Source: Mnemiopsis leidyi | Taxonomy: Eukaryota > Ctenophora > Tentaculata > Lobata > Bolinopsidae | Assembly: GCA_000226015.1 (NCBI GenBank) | Contig: JH154168.1 | Location: 1,826-30,106, forward strand | Direction of reading: 5' to 3' | Length of the DNA: 28,281 nucleotides | Shown: one piece after another, positions 1-9,564 of the stretch | Layout: the number at the start of each line of letters is the position of its first letter | Numbering within the stretch: the first letter of the stretch is position 1 | Position numbers and translations under genes: made by a program | The notes under the pieces: model-generated | Databases searched by the model: none | Seen by the model: only the letters and a program-made list of their open reading frames with translations | Told to the model about the DNA's origin: nothing

Positions 1-2123
1 GGCAATGTTTGTTGTCCAGTCAATGTGCGTTGTCCAGGCATTGTTTGTTGATCAGGCAATGTTTGTTGTCCAGGCAATGTTTGTTGTCCAGGCAATGTTT
101 GTTGACCGTGCAATGTTTGTTGTTCAGGCAATGTTTGTTGTCCAGGCAATGTTTGTTGTCCAGGCAATGTTTGATGTCCAGGCAATGTTTGTTGTCCAGA
201 CAATGTTTGTTGGCCAGACAATGTTTGTTGTCCAGGCAATGTGTGTTGTCCAGGCAATGTTTGTTGTCCAGGCAATGTTTGTTGTCTAGGCAATGTTTGT
301 TGTCCAGGCAATGTTTGTTGTTCAAGCAATGTTTGCTGTTCAAGCAATGTTTGTTGTTCAAGCAATGTTTGTTGTCCAGGCAATGTTTGCTGATGGTCAG
401 ACAGGAGTTGTCCTATAGGCTGCAGGATATTAGAACATCCCTCCTCCGACGTTTGGTACTGTTTAGTGATATCCCGTACTTCATGGTTCTCTGATATAGC
501 AGAAAGTGTTTGCATCGATTTTATTGGGGACATTGTTCGCGAACTACATGTTGATGTAGACTGGCCAGATAAATATTTTCTCCGCTGCTTTTTGTGCACT
601 TTTAGACTTAAAAAGTTGTGATCCACCTGCCTATTTAAAGGGCTGCCACATTCGTCAGTTGAATTTTCCGATTTGAGCTGGTCCAACAAATTACCACCGT
701 TCAGCACTAAACCACTTTCAGATTGAGTGACGCCAGCTTCTTTGTTTGATTTGTCTTCTGGTTCTATAAAGCAAGATTTTTGTTGGATCATATTATCGCC
801 GCTAAATCTCGGTTGATCGGCTTTACTGTTACAATCCTCAGAATGTGGAGCAGGTTTGTTTGACTTTTGGTCATACTCGAAGTTTCTATTCCCGTCTTCA
901 TCTCTATCAACCATAGCCTCACTTTCCGTGGTAGGCAAGCCACAATGGTAACCACATATGTGTCTCCGGCCGTCATTCCATTTACAGTTACAAAACTGTT
1001 CTTTGCATCCACAAAACTTTCCAGACTCTTTGAGATTTTTGACAACCGGATTTTTCGAAGTGAACTTCAACAATTTCCAAATATTTTTATTTTCGTTTCT
1101 ACTTTTACAGTGCTGTGCTTCTGAGTTTTTTCTCTTGCACGTGCAGAATCCTGAATTGCAAGCGCATATTGTTGATCGTGAAGTTGTTATACTGTTGGGT
1201 GTGGAGTTAGACTTTGTGGTGGGATAAGGCTTGTTCCTTTTAACCTCACACTGACAAAATTTTTTGTCTTTTCTGTTACATTTGCAAACACACTGACAAA
1301 ACTTCTTGTTTTTACACTCGCAAACACATTGACAAAACTTCTTGTTTTTACATTCGCAAACACATTGACAAAAGTTCTTGTCTTTACATTCACATCTACA
1401 GCTGCAATATTCGTTCATGTTGTCTCCAGTATTGCAGCTGCAGAAGTTTTCACTTGAAGCGATGCTTTGATTGGGCCAGTGAGTACAAAACTGGTTTGGC
1501 AAATGTAAATGCTGCAAAATTTCACTGTTTGCATTTGAATGATTTGGAAGAAATTGTAAATTATCATTCCATTCATAGCGCTTACATATGTTCCCCTTCT
1601 GGCCTATTCTTTTAGGTTTACTAGCAGATAGAATCTTCTTCCTTGTTACGTTGTAAGACACTCCTCTGAAGGGTGTTGCACTGCTGGTGCATGATTGATG
1701 TTGTCCGGTAGTATCCCTGTTTGTGTTCTTCAGTTTGCGCTCAGTTGTGTTCTTCGGTTTGCGCTCAGAGGTGTTCTTCGGTTTGCGCTCAGAGGTGTTC
1801 TTCGGTTTGCGCTCAGAGGTGTTCTTCGGTTTGGGCTCAGAGGTGTTCTTCGGTTTGGACTTTAGAGTCTGTTTACTTCTTTTCTGTTTCGGCTTCTCAG
1901 TATTGTTAGAAACAGTTGCTATCTGAAACCTCCTCCGAAAGCTACTCCTTATTCTCTTCCTTAAGTCAACCGTCTTTTTAGGTCGGCTTCGATTTGACAA
2001 ACTGCTTTCCGAAAAAGTTTTCTTGACCCTAACATTGACTTTTGCAGGTCTCTTTTTGACATAATGCTTATGATTGGGACACCGGCAATTTCCGAGAATG
2101 TTTGTTTCAGAAACAGTTCTCAT
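1..2123 (-). CDS. Cys-rich / Gln-rich repeat protein, unrecognised, 3' end beyond the window
   Basis: I read one minus-strand frame codon by codon from the ATG at 2123-2121 to the left edge: 707 codons with no stop, and the frame is still open at position 1. An in-frame stop lies upstream at 2167-2165. A possible 3' splice site (CAG at 2141-2139) would add five in-frame codons, so an upstream exon is possible. The protein has a basic N-terminus with an early CxC and Lys/Arg-rich stretches. Residues 86-133 hold six copies of an 8-residue unit (KPKNTSER-like). Residues 228-292 are packed with CxC and CxCxC pairs in a 12-residue unit (KNKKFCQCVCEC). A looser cysteine set follows at 320-394 (ICAC, FCTC, KFCGC, QFCNC, HICGYHC). 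A polar middle leads to a Gln-rich hexapeptide repeat (QQTLPG) from residue 578 to the edge. No signal peptide or membrane span is evident. The cysteine spacing suggests metal binding, but it does not match the tesmin/TSO1 CXC pattern or any family I know. Function unknown. That the frame is coding is very likely from its length alone. Confidence 0.85.
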   Translation of the reverse strand, partial: MRTVSETNILGNCRCPNHKHYVKKRPAKVNVRVKKTFSESSLSNRSRPKKTVDLRKRIRSSFRRRFQIATVSNNTEKPKQKRSKQTLKSKPKNTSEPKPKNTSERKPKNTSERKPKNTSERKPKNTTERKLKNTNRDTTGQHQSCTSSATPFRGVSYNVTRKKILSASKPKRIGQKGNICKRYEWNDNLQFLPNHSNANSEILQHLHLPNQFCTHWPNQSIASSENFCSCNTGDNMNEYCSCRCECKDKNFCQCVCECKNKKFCQCVCECKNKKFCQCVCKCNRKDKKFCQCEVKRNKPYPTTKSNSTPNSITTSRSTICACNSGFCTCKRKNSEAQHCKSRNENKNIWKLLKFTSKNPVVKNLKESGKFCGCKEQFCNCKWNDGRRHICGYHCGLPTTESEAMVDRDEDGNRNFEYDQKSNKPAPHSEDCNSKADQPRFSGDNMIQQKSCFIEPEDKSNKEAGVTQSESGLVLNGGNLLDQLKSENSTDECGSPLNRQVDHNFLSLKVHKKQRRKYLSGQSTSTCSSRTMSPIKSMQTLSAISENHEVRDITKQYQTSEEGCSNILQPIGQLLSDHQQTLPGQQTLLEQQTLLEQQTLLEQQTLPGQQTLPRQQTLPGQQTLPGQHTLPGQQTLSGQQTLSGQQTLPGHQTLPGQQTLPGQQTLPEQQTLHGQQTLPGQQTLPGQQTLPDQQTMPGQRTLTGQQTL
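3..392 (-). repeat. 18-bp minisatellite encoding a QQTLPG hexapeptide repeat
   Basis: About 21.7 tandem copies of an 18-bp unit (plus strand CCAGGCAATGTTTGTTGT, with point variants). The unit is a multiple of three and stays in frame with the 707-codon gene. In that frame it reads Q-Q-T-L-P-G, with variants LLEQQT, LSGQQT and MPGQRT. Other frames of the same repeat are also open, but only this one continues into the rest of the gene. The array begins at or before the left edge, so its full size is unknown. Confidence 0.92.
1246..1400 (-). repeat. 36-bp repeat encoding a CxCxC cysteine unit
   Basis: Three near-identical 36-bp units, with a partial fourth that has a small in-frame insertion, encode KDKN/KNKK-FCQCVCEC-type dodecapeptides. 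The cysteine pattern is preserved while the charged linker varies (KDKN, KNKK, NRKDKK), which suggests selection on the cysteines. The array lies inside the large minus-strand gene. Confidence 0.85.
1725..1868 (-). repeat. 24-bp repeat encoding a basic KPKNTSER octapeptide
   Basis: Six head-to-tail 24-bp units (plus-strand core GTTCTTCGGTTTGCGCTC) encode residues 86-133 of the large minus-strand gene. The central copies are almost identical and the outer ones have diverged (TLKSKPKN at one end, TTERKLKN at the other), as expected for internal expansion. Lys/Pro/Ser/Thr-rich. Confidence 0.9.
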
Positions 2124-3803
2124 CAAATTTTTAAGGAGCTGGTAGTTTAGGTTGAAGCTAAGATCTTAAGATGCTGAAAGCACGGCATTCTTTATAACTG
2201 AGCGGCAGTACGAAAGAAATAACGAAAAAAAAGTGTATGGATATTTTTAGATCAGTAATTGATGACACTTCTTTTTTGTTGGTTTTCTCGACCAAGTTAG
2301 CATTGTTACATAAACCGTTATACGATTAGCTTGCACTTTTTGCAGCAATCTTTTACGTGATCAATATTACATTCATAATCATATTCATAGTCATAATTGT
2401 ATTTCGAGGGAGGCATGTCGCATGACCATGACTGTTAGTGTCACTTCATAAAATTATTGAAAATTTTAAATTTCGCCGTAAAGCTAAAACTGATTAAGGT
2501 TGATGAAATTCAAGATTGATGGGTTTTACTTTTACAGGACAACTGAAAAAACTAGCCGCTCCACAGTGTTGCCTATAGATATAGGCACACTGTATATAGA
2601 TATGTGCTGCTAATCCTAATCCTATGTTGCAAAGGAAATTTGAATTGTTCGAAACTGAAAATAGTTTCGAAAAATAGTTAACCACCTTAGTCTGGATGAA
2701 AAATATTTGTAGAGTGCCGCCACAGTACCATTGGAATTAGGATGCAAGGCCTTACGTCCTTACGATGGTATGTATAGTTACTAATTAGTAAACCAGCAGT
2801 CACGTTTTAGTCTTTAAATGGCAATACAAAACTGCTGTAGGTTTTTGACATATTTCAAAATACCACCGTCTCTGCAATGATGCATTATGAATTAATTTCG
2901 ATCTGTAAGTGGATTGATTTTTGACAAATAAGAAACGTCCGGATTTATTAAGTTAACGTAAAACATGTCATTATTGCATTGCAGATCCTTTTGTACAAAT
3001 AAACAAATATAACGGTACATACTCAGACTTTCGTAATCAACTTTAACTTTGTCGCGTTCAAACTTAAAGCAATAAAGCAAATTATGACTATAAATTTAAA
3101 TGCATGGTTATTGTCACTCAGTCTTAAAAGCTTAATGCTTAAATATTAACTTGAAGGGATTTTATTTTTATGAAAATTGGTCGACGCTTCACATTTTAAC
3201 TACTTCAAAAAGGATAACTGCTTAAGTGTGTGTTTCTCGATAACAATCTAGAAATAGAAACTGATATCATGTAAGCTTAGAGAGACAGTAGTACATGTCC
3301 CAACTGTCTCAAAAAGATTAAGCAAATAATCGATAAGCACGAGCAATATCCATTTAAGATATACAGAATTCACCGAACGTCGGTTATAATTTTTACACAA
3401 AGGCTCGCAAATAAGTTTTCTCCATGCTCAAAGGTAAGTCAGAGATTCAACATATGCTACAATAACATTCTCATTAGTAAGGTAAGCAAACATTCCAAAA
3501 TCATGCTTCAAGTTCAGCTGTAACATCATTGACCACATGTTATGTGCAAATGGCGAGATTTTGTGTCAAACAGCCCGTAGTACGACAAAATAAAATAGCA
3601 AGATGGATATCAAGTTAAAATGAGCGACTTTTACTAGGTATTAAGAAATTTCCGACCTTATAACATTCGCACACAGCGTTTAAACATTCATCTTCAAATC
3701 TCTATAGGAACATCTCAAATTCTTAATAGCAATTAAGCAATAACCAAAATTAGTCTAAAACAATTCGCAACAGGAGTCTTCTCCTTAAAAGTTCAAAAAC
3801 CCA
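2124..3803. other. Intergenic region between two minus-strand genes
   Basis: No convincing coding segment on either strand. The stretch should hold the promoter of the cysteine-repeat gene (near 2124-2400) and the 3' UTR of the homeobox gene. The first clear minus-strand AATAAA below the homeobox stop is at 3166-3161 (TTTATT on plus), about 640 bases after the stop, so it is only a candidate polyadenylation signal. Otherwise plain AT-rich DNA. Confidence 0.5.
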
Positions 3804-6800
3804 TCATCTGTGCGACGTCAGATGATCGATAGAGAAACGGTGAATAGCAGAGTTTGTAACTTTATCAGTCTGTTTGTCGGCTGCCTGAAGAGGTTTAGAA
3901 ACGACCGGACCAGCCAGGATGGAGGAAGAGGAAGGAAGTTCCGACCCGACCGAGCTGCACATGGAGACCAGCCTCATGACTGGGGAGATCAGCGGAGAGG
4001 ATGAGACGAGAGGAGTTGGTGAGATGAGGGGGGAGGATGAGACGAGGGGAGTTGGTGAGATAAGGGAGGAGGTGATGAGCGGAGAGGATGAGACGAGAGG
4101 GGAGGAGGAGGTCAGAGGTGATGAGGTGATGAGAGGGGAGGAAGTAGTGAGGGGAGACTTGGAGGAGGTTGGTGAGGATTCCAGGGACGTTGGAGCTGGG
4201 GAGAGTCTAGCGGAGGTTCCAGCGGCAGAGTCTTCTTCTTCTGAGGGGGTTGGATATTAGGAAACGTACAGAGGTTAGATTTAATTATAAAAAATAGTGT
4301 TTCTATTAGAGTTTAAAACTTTGTTTTGATCAAGGTCATAATTCGAAATGTTTAAAAGTGGCACAGGATAGAGTATTATGAATAATTGAATGACAAGTGA
4401 CCGTGATATATGAAATCTTGTACCGCTAATCTCAACTCTAATCCACCATCTTAAATTTAATATTACACATTAAATTCCAAATCAAAATTTAAAGAGCGAT
4501 GAGCTAAACCCTTAACAAGATTCTAAAATCTAAACCCAGAAACCTACCTCTTTGAGGAGAAGTCAGGCTTGCCGGTGCTTGAGAGGCGACTGGGCTTGTC
4601 TCAGATATGTTTTCTAGAGCTGAGGTGGAGGATGTGGCAGCAGGTTCCGTATCATAGGAGGAGGAAGAAGAGGGAGGAGGGGAGGTGATGGATTTTACGT
4701 TTTGTTTCTTCTTCTCCCGCTCTTCTCGCTTAGCTTTAGCTCGGCGGTTTTGGAACCACGTTTGTACCTAAAGGAGGAAGTTGTTTAAGATGCTAAAGAG
4801 AGCACACCCTTACACTGGAAAAATCAGCGTTTTTAGTACGTGTAAGGTCACGACTGAGCGATTCTGGAAGGTAGTAAAAAGTAAAAGTGCCATGAGATAG
4901 CATTAGCTTCTACACGTGATATTGATGATACTATCTGTTGACATAGACTTTATTCAGAATCAAAGTTTAGATTTTAATCGTTTAAATAGGTGATTTTAAA
5001 AATATTATCAATCAGCCCACCTGTTGTTGAGTAAGCTGGAGCGAGTGTGCTATTAACGCTTTCTCGTAGCTAGACAGATATTTCTGGTCGTGGAATCTCC
5101 TGAAAGAAAACACCGGGTTAGTTACAAAGTAGCAACTTTTTGGAGACAAACTAACGAACTGGCCCGAGACAAACTAACCACAGCTACTGAGAAGACTAAC
5201 TAACGACCGTTTTTCCCAAAATAGCAGCTGCCTGGTTAAAGACGACGGCTAACAACCGATTCTCTCACGAACTCTTCGACTCTACGTGAGAAGGTGGTTT
5301 ACGCGGAGGAATGCACGGCGGGTGGCTGGTAGTGTGCTGTCAAAAGCGTGCAGTCAAGCCGTCCCTCCTGGATAAGAGGCACTCCTCTCCTCCTCCATCA
5401 GCACGTCAGCTCTGTTACGAGTTGGACTTTAATTTTAGACAAGAGCTAGACGAATATTTGTCACGGTCCCAGCCGGGAAGTCTGTGGCGGCACACCGACA
5501 CGGGGGAATGTTTTAACTTTTCAATCGTGCCGGTATCTTCGTCAGGTCTGCTTCAGGGTCGGTCCAGCTATTGAAGGTGATCTTAAACGTTGACGTTTAC
5601 CCCGGAAATTATGTGGAACTGAATTAAGTCTGTAGGCCGCCACGGCGCTTCACCACACGGCAGTCATTCAGCGAGATTGGTAACCGCGGAAGCATATTAT
5701 GCAAGTTTAAGAAAAGTTGTTACATTGTAGCATGTTTTAATTAAATGTGACAATTTGTCAAGCAGGGAAAGTGAATATAATCGACGCGGTGCCTACCTCC
5801 CCTTCGCACAGAATACTTTATTATTCTATCAGTCACCTCACAGATATTCAATTTAGCAATTCCAGTAAGAGCTTAATGTGGCAAACAAGCAACTGTAGCC
5901 GTCACTTCCAGTAGTTACGATAATTAATTTGTCAGTTAAGATCGTCTGGAAGAACTGAGAGTGAGTATATCAGCAATCTGGTGACCGGGTGAACCTCCCC
6001 AATTTGTCAAGTTGCGGTTCTCACCCCCACAAACCCTGGGCTATAACGGAATTGGACACAACCTCTGCTGAATCGGCAAAAAGAGAACGACCGGCAGATT
6101 CCCCGTCTAAATATTGATCACGACAGTCGCTATGGAGGAGGACTAGCGGGCTGGTTGGGCGAGAGCCGTCTACCACCCTGACAAATGTGTCCGCCGACTT
6201 TTGACCCGAATGTGCAGGAGAAGGAGGACTGAGGAGTTGGGGTTTGACTGAGTGAAGTCACGTGACTTGGCTCAAGTAGTGTTGGGGAGGCGATGACACA
6301 GTAGTTTGACTAGACGGGAACAATCAGGACGTTGCAAGCCAGGTCCTACTCAAATTAACTATTAATGCGAGCCGAATTAGGTAGACCTGCTTGTTATCAG
6401 GGAAAAAGGGATGGTAGAGGGTGGCTGCCTGCACCTCCACAAAGAGGAAGTCAACACATCCTCGTCTGGGTTAAATCGTGTGATATTAACCACACTTTCA
6501 GTTTTCACGCTACTCAAGTCCTGAATAATCAGGGCTGAGGAGAGAAGAGAGGGTGAGTAGGAGATGACAGGGAAACAGGCTGACATTCACATTGACGAGG
6601 TAACGAGAGACAAGATGTGGGGTATATAAACAAGACGTGATGTAATGAGACGTGATGACCCTGAACCTGCACCCACACCCGGCTACTCAGTCTGCGTATC
6701 CTCTACCTGATTGGAGGGGTGATTTGAACAATCAGACTCTCCTCAAGTATCTTGGTGACAGGTTCAGTCGGTGAACAAGACTGACAATTCAATAATCAGC

Positions 6801-9555
6801 TCAATGAGAGAGGTATGAACTCAATTGCATTCACTGCCACAGGTTCTAAAGTTTTTAAGTAGGGAAACGAGGACTTGTGGACTTCAGACAAGAGTTAGGA
6901 CGTCTGAAGTTTTGACCCGGGAGTTTATAAGGGCGGTTCGATGAGCATTGGAAAATCTCATCCGGAAATCATTTTGGGGACAGTGCCGCAGATAGCTAGA
7001 GACACCATAATGAAATGACGTATTCCGAACAATGACGTACCTTTCCAAGCGAAAGAGCTGAATCTTGCTGAATATCGTTCTATCTTTTCGGGGTCCACGA
7101 ATCCGTTTTCCATCAAGTCTCATCTTGTCGTAGCAGCTCACTTCGCCTGAAATTGTTTCTAGGATAAGTGGTTAAAATATTATTGTGGTTCATAAAAATG
7201 TCGGATCATATCCACAATAGTGGAAAATCACACTGAGTCCAATAGTTCATGACCCAAAATTTATTCCCAAAAGACTTAGATTTTGGTATATGGACAATTG
7301 GAGGATAACGTATCCTTGTGAATCATTTCTTTCAGGTTTAAGAAAATAAACGATTTATTCATCTGCAACCTAAATGCTCGTTATAATGGAGCTTGTTCGT
7401 ATTCTGAGCCAGTGCTTATTTAAAACCGTACATAACGATCAGCTTCGCAAGTTCAATTTGTCAATTATTTCCGTAAAAGCTGTGAAAACACGCAGAGCTG
7501 CGGACCTGTAGGTGGTCGACACAAAGATCCGAGGTCACGTGGCAGTTAGCAACCAATCAGAAGAGCCCATTTCCAGACAATCTCAGATCAATTTCAGCAC
7601 AAGTTTGTCTGATGTTGCCATTCAAGGCGCGACTATGTTGCGTCTGCTGTTGTTCCCTTAATCCAAACACTGTTGCGTTGAGAGCCGATCGCCAGTGCTT
7701 CCTAAAAACTCCATACAGCTCTAATTTAATTAAGACTTAACAAGCACTTTGCTCCTTGGCTAAATTAGTGTTAAGAATGGCTCCAACACAGAGTGTTTAA
7801 ATAGTTTAAATGTAACGATTGCCGAGCTCAGGATATTGTTATTAAAATCGTTACAAAGTGGAGCAGTTCATTTTCAACTTGATTAAACGCTCATGGACAG
7901 CCGAACAGGGAATACTACATAAATTCAAACAGGTCTAGAGTCTAGACTCTAAATACCTAGTTTCAGCTGAAATGAAGAGCACTTGATTTCAAGATGTACT
8001 TGATTTCAATGAAGCAGGAGATCAATTCACCTTTATACTTAAACCCAAGGATTTGAATATGATTGTTATTGGAGGAAAATGTCCTATCAACCTCCAAGTT
8101 TAGGATTTAAAATTTTGTTTTAGCTACGAGACATCTTCAAAATTCGTCAAAATCGACACTGTCAAAATCGAGACATTATAAATTGTTTGCTACTCCATAC
8201 TTCATTTAATCGTACACTTTACTTACACCACTACCGAGAGAAAAACCATCTCTGGATCCGTTACAATTACCGTACTATGAATTTCAATTAGTCCGTAATC
8301 ATTATCCCAGAAAACCAAAAAACTAATTAGGATTAACGACGAACGAGAAACCGTCAATATTCCCAGTAAATATTCATAATATCTAGCAGCACACTTGTAT
8401 ACAAGTTCAGGTTGCGTCAGCGAGACCTGTGTACAGACGTATCTTGTGGCTTAGTTGCCATCGTAAGTGTAACTCAAACCAATGGCGTAATAATTGAAGG
8501 TGAGGAATTCAGGGTCAAGTTTCAAAACGATTTCTGATAAGATCAATTAGATTTTTACACCTACCAATTTTCAAATCAGACGTGAGGGAAGGCTAGCAGT
8601 GAGAATCACTTTTCCGGTCTAAATATAACCTTGAAAACCTCTCTTTTCGGAAGCCAATCAGTAGAAAAATTGACAATCAAAATTGTACATTTTATCTCCT
8701 TGAAAAACCTAATACATAGTGTGAAACCCAAGAGAGGCCCCAAATTCCCACGGCTTGCATTAGAAGTGGCAAGAAAGGCGGGCCTGGTGACCCCAACAAC
8801 AAAATTCTGTTCCAAGTAGCGGACTTGGATCTAATTGAGTGACAATCGACAAGATAAGAAGGGTGCGAAAAACTTCCATATAAGGTAAAGGAGATGATTA
8901 GTCGATCGGGGTGGGTGCTACGTTGCCGGTAAGTCCAATATTTGCACTGACTGACTGAAAATGTCAAGCCGTGTGAAGAACTGTATGGGCCAATAAGTTC
9001 TCAAAGTACTTTATACTTTAGAAGCCTTGCACAAATAAGGGTTTTGACATGTTTTTGTAATTGGAAAATGGCTCGAACTTACGATCAAAAGCAAACATTT
9101 TATTCAAAATTAGCGGTTCGTAAACAACAATGCGACTGAGGGCCCCTGTATCTGCTTATGTGCAATCCTGGTAATGCTAATCCACTTCCAGCTTATGGAT
9201 ACTATATCAGCTAACTAAAACTAAGCACAAAAAGAAGATACTCACACTCAGGCTGAACCCCAGTGTATCTGCTTATGTACAGCTAACTAAAACTAAGCAC
9301 AAAAAAGAAGATACTCACACTCAGGCTGAACCCCAGTGTATCTGCTTATGTACAGCTAACTAAAAGTTAAAACTAAGCACAAAAAAGAAGATACTCACAC
9401 TCAGGCCGAACCCCAGTGTATATGTGATCCTGCTGATCCCGGATATCCAGGATATCCTCAATCCTGAAACTCTTTGTCTTCGTCTGCATCTTCTGGAGTG
9501 TGGCGAGGTTCGTACCGAGGTAGCTAGCGTAGTCAGACATCGTGGGAATCATCAT
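3804..9555 (-). CDS. NK-like homeobox transcription factor (Lbx/Tlx-like), five coding exons
   Basis: Coding exons in transcript order: 9555-9399, 7146-7041, 5099-5021, 4767-4548, 4240-3804. Every intron is GT-AG, and phases match across all four junctions (1, 2, 0, 1), giving 999 bp and 332 residues. Residues 30-36 (FRIEDIL) form an eh1 motif, the Groucho/TLE-binding repressor signal. Residues 71-130 are a complete homeodomain with R5, L16, F20, W48, F49, N51 and R53, and helix 3 reads TWFQNRRAK. Thr at position 47, QKYLS at 23-27 and RRAK resemble Lbx and Tlx; exact orthology is unsettled. An intron splits the homeodomain at 44/45, a position used in many ANTP-class genes. A basic run (KREEREKKK) and a long Ser/Pro-rich tail follow, ending RFSIDHLTSHR, a second eh1-like motif. 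It presumably acts in the nucleus as a DNA-binding repressor. Start uncertain: ATGs lie at 9555, 9552 and 9540, and a strong pyrimidine tract plus AG at 9566-9565 suggests an upstream exon. If exon 4 is not spliced, a stop follows shortly. Confidence 0.88.
3975..4160 (-). repeat. GA-rich repeat in the last homeobox exon (Ser/Pro-rich tail)
   Basis: Imperfect ~36-bp units with core GAGGATGAGACGAG on plus. On the coding minus strand they give SSPLI/SSPLV/SPTP repeats of the homeodomain protein's tail. The plus strand is also open here and would give an acidic E/G/R-rich peptide, which I treat as a shadow. Confidence 0.7.
5100..7040 (-). other. Large intron of the homeobox gene
   Basis: A 1.9-kb intron splits the homeodomain after codon 17. 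It contains three of the six copies of AATTTGTCA found in the window (5752, 5936, 6001), a CACGTG at 6259 and a plus-strand TATATAAA at 6623-6630. These look like regulatory content or chance motifs. An open frame at 5311-5574 on plus has no supporting features. Confidence 0.6.
9208..9424. repeat. Three tandem ~72-bp copies spanning the first homeobox splice donor
   Basis: Three near-perfect copies with CTAACTAAAA starts near 9211, 9283 and 9356 (periods 72 and 73; the third has an extra TAAAAGT). Each copy contains, on the minus strand, the 3' end of the first recognised homeobox exon (CACTGGGGTT through CCTGAGT) plus the donor GTGAGTATC. The copy nearest the exon (donor at 9398-9393) is the one joined to the open frame. 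The other two lie inside the intron as donor duplicates. Confidence 0.88.
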
Positions 9556-9564
9556 ATGTATCAC

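Noticed and set aside
20-361. Minus-strand frame with repeated NKHCLD units
   Set aside because: It is another frame of the 18-bp minisatellite. It ends soon after the array, whereas the QQTLPG frame continues through 707 codons.
9-494. Plus-strand frame with repeated SRQCLL units
   Set aside because: Antisense to the long minus-strand gene and open only because of the repeat. It stops soon after leaving the array.
1187-1393. Minus-strand frame with NVKTRSFVNVFA repeats
   Set aside because: It is the 36-bp cysteine repeat read out of frame. The cysteine frame is part of the long gene.
1721-1926. Plus-strand frames with CAQRCSSV and FFGLRSEV repeats
   Set aside because: Antisense readings of the 24-bp KPKNTSER repeat.
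5311-5574. 87-codon plus-strand frame in the homeobox intron
   Set aside because: No domain or splice support, and its length is within chance in this GC-richer patch.
6623-6630. TATATAAA as a plus-strand promoter
   Set aside because: No plus-strand gene follows it. It lies inside an intron of the minus-strand homeobox gene and may be chance.
7041-7141. Independent start of the homeobox protein within the exon at 7146-7041
   Set aside because: The frame opens with GTG, not ATG, and directly follows a TTTCAG acceptor whose phase matches the upstream eh1 exon, so it is an internal exon.
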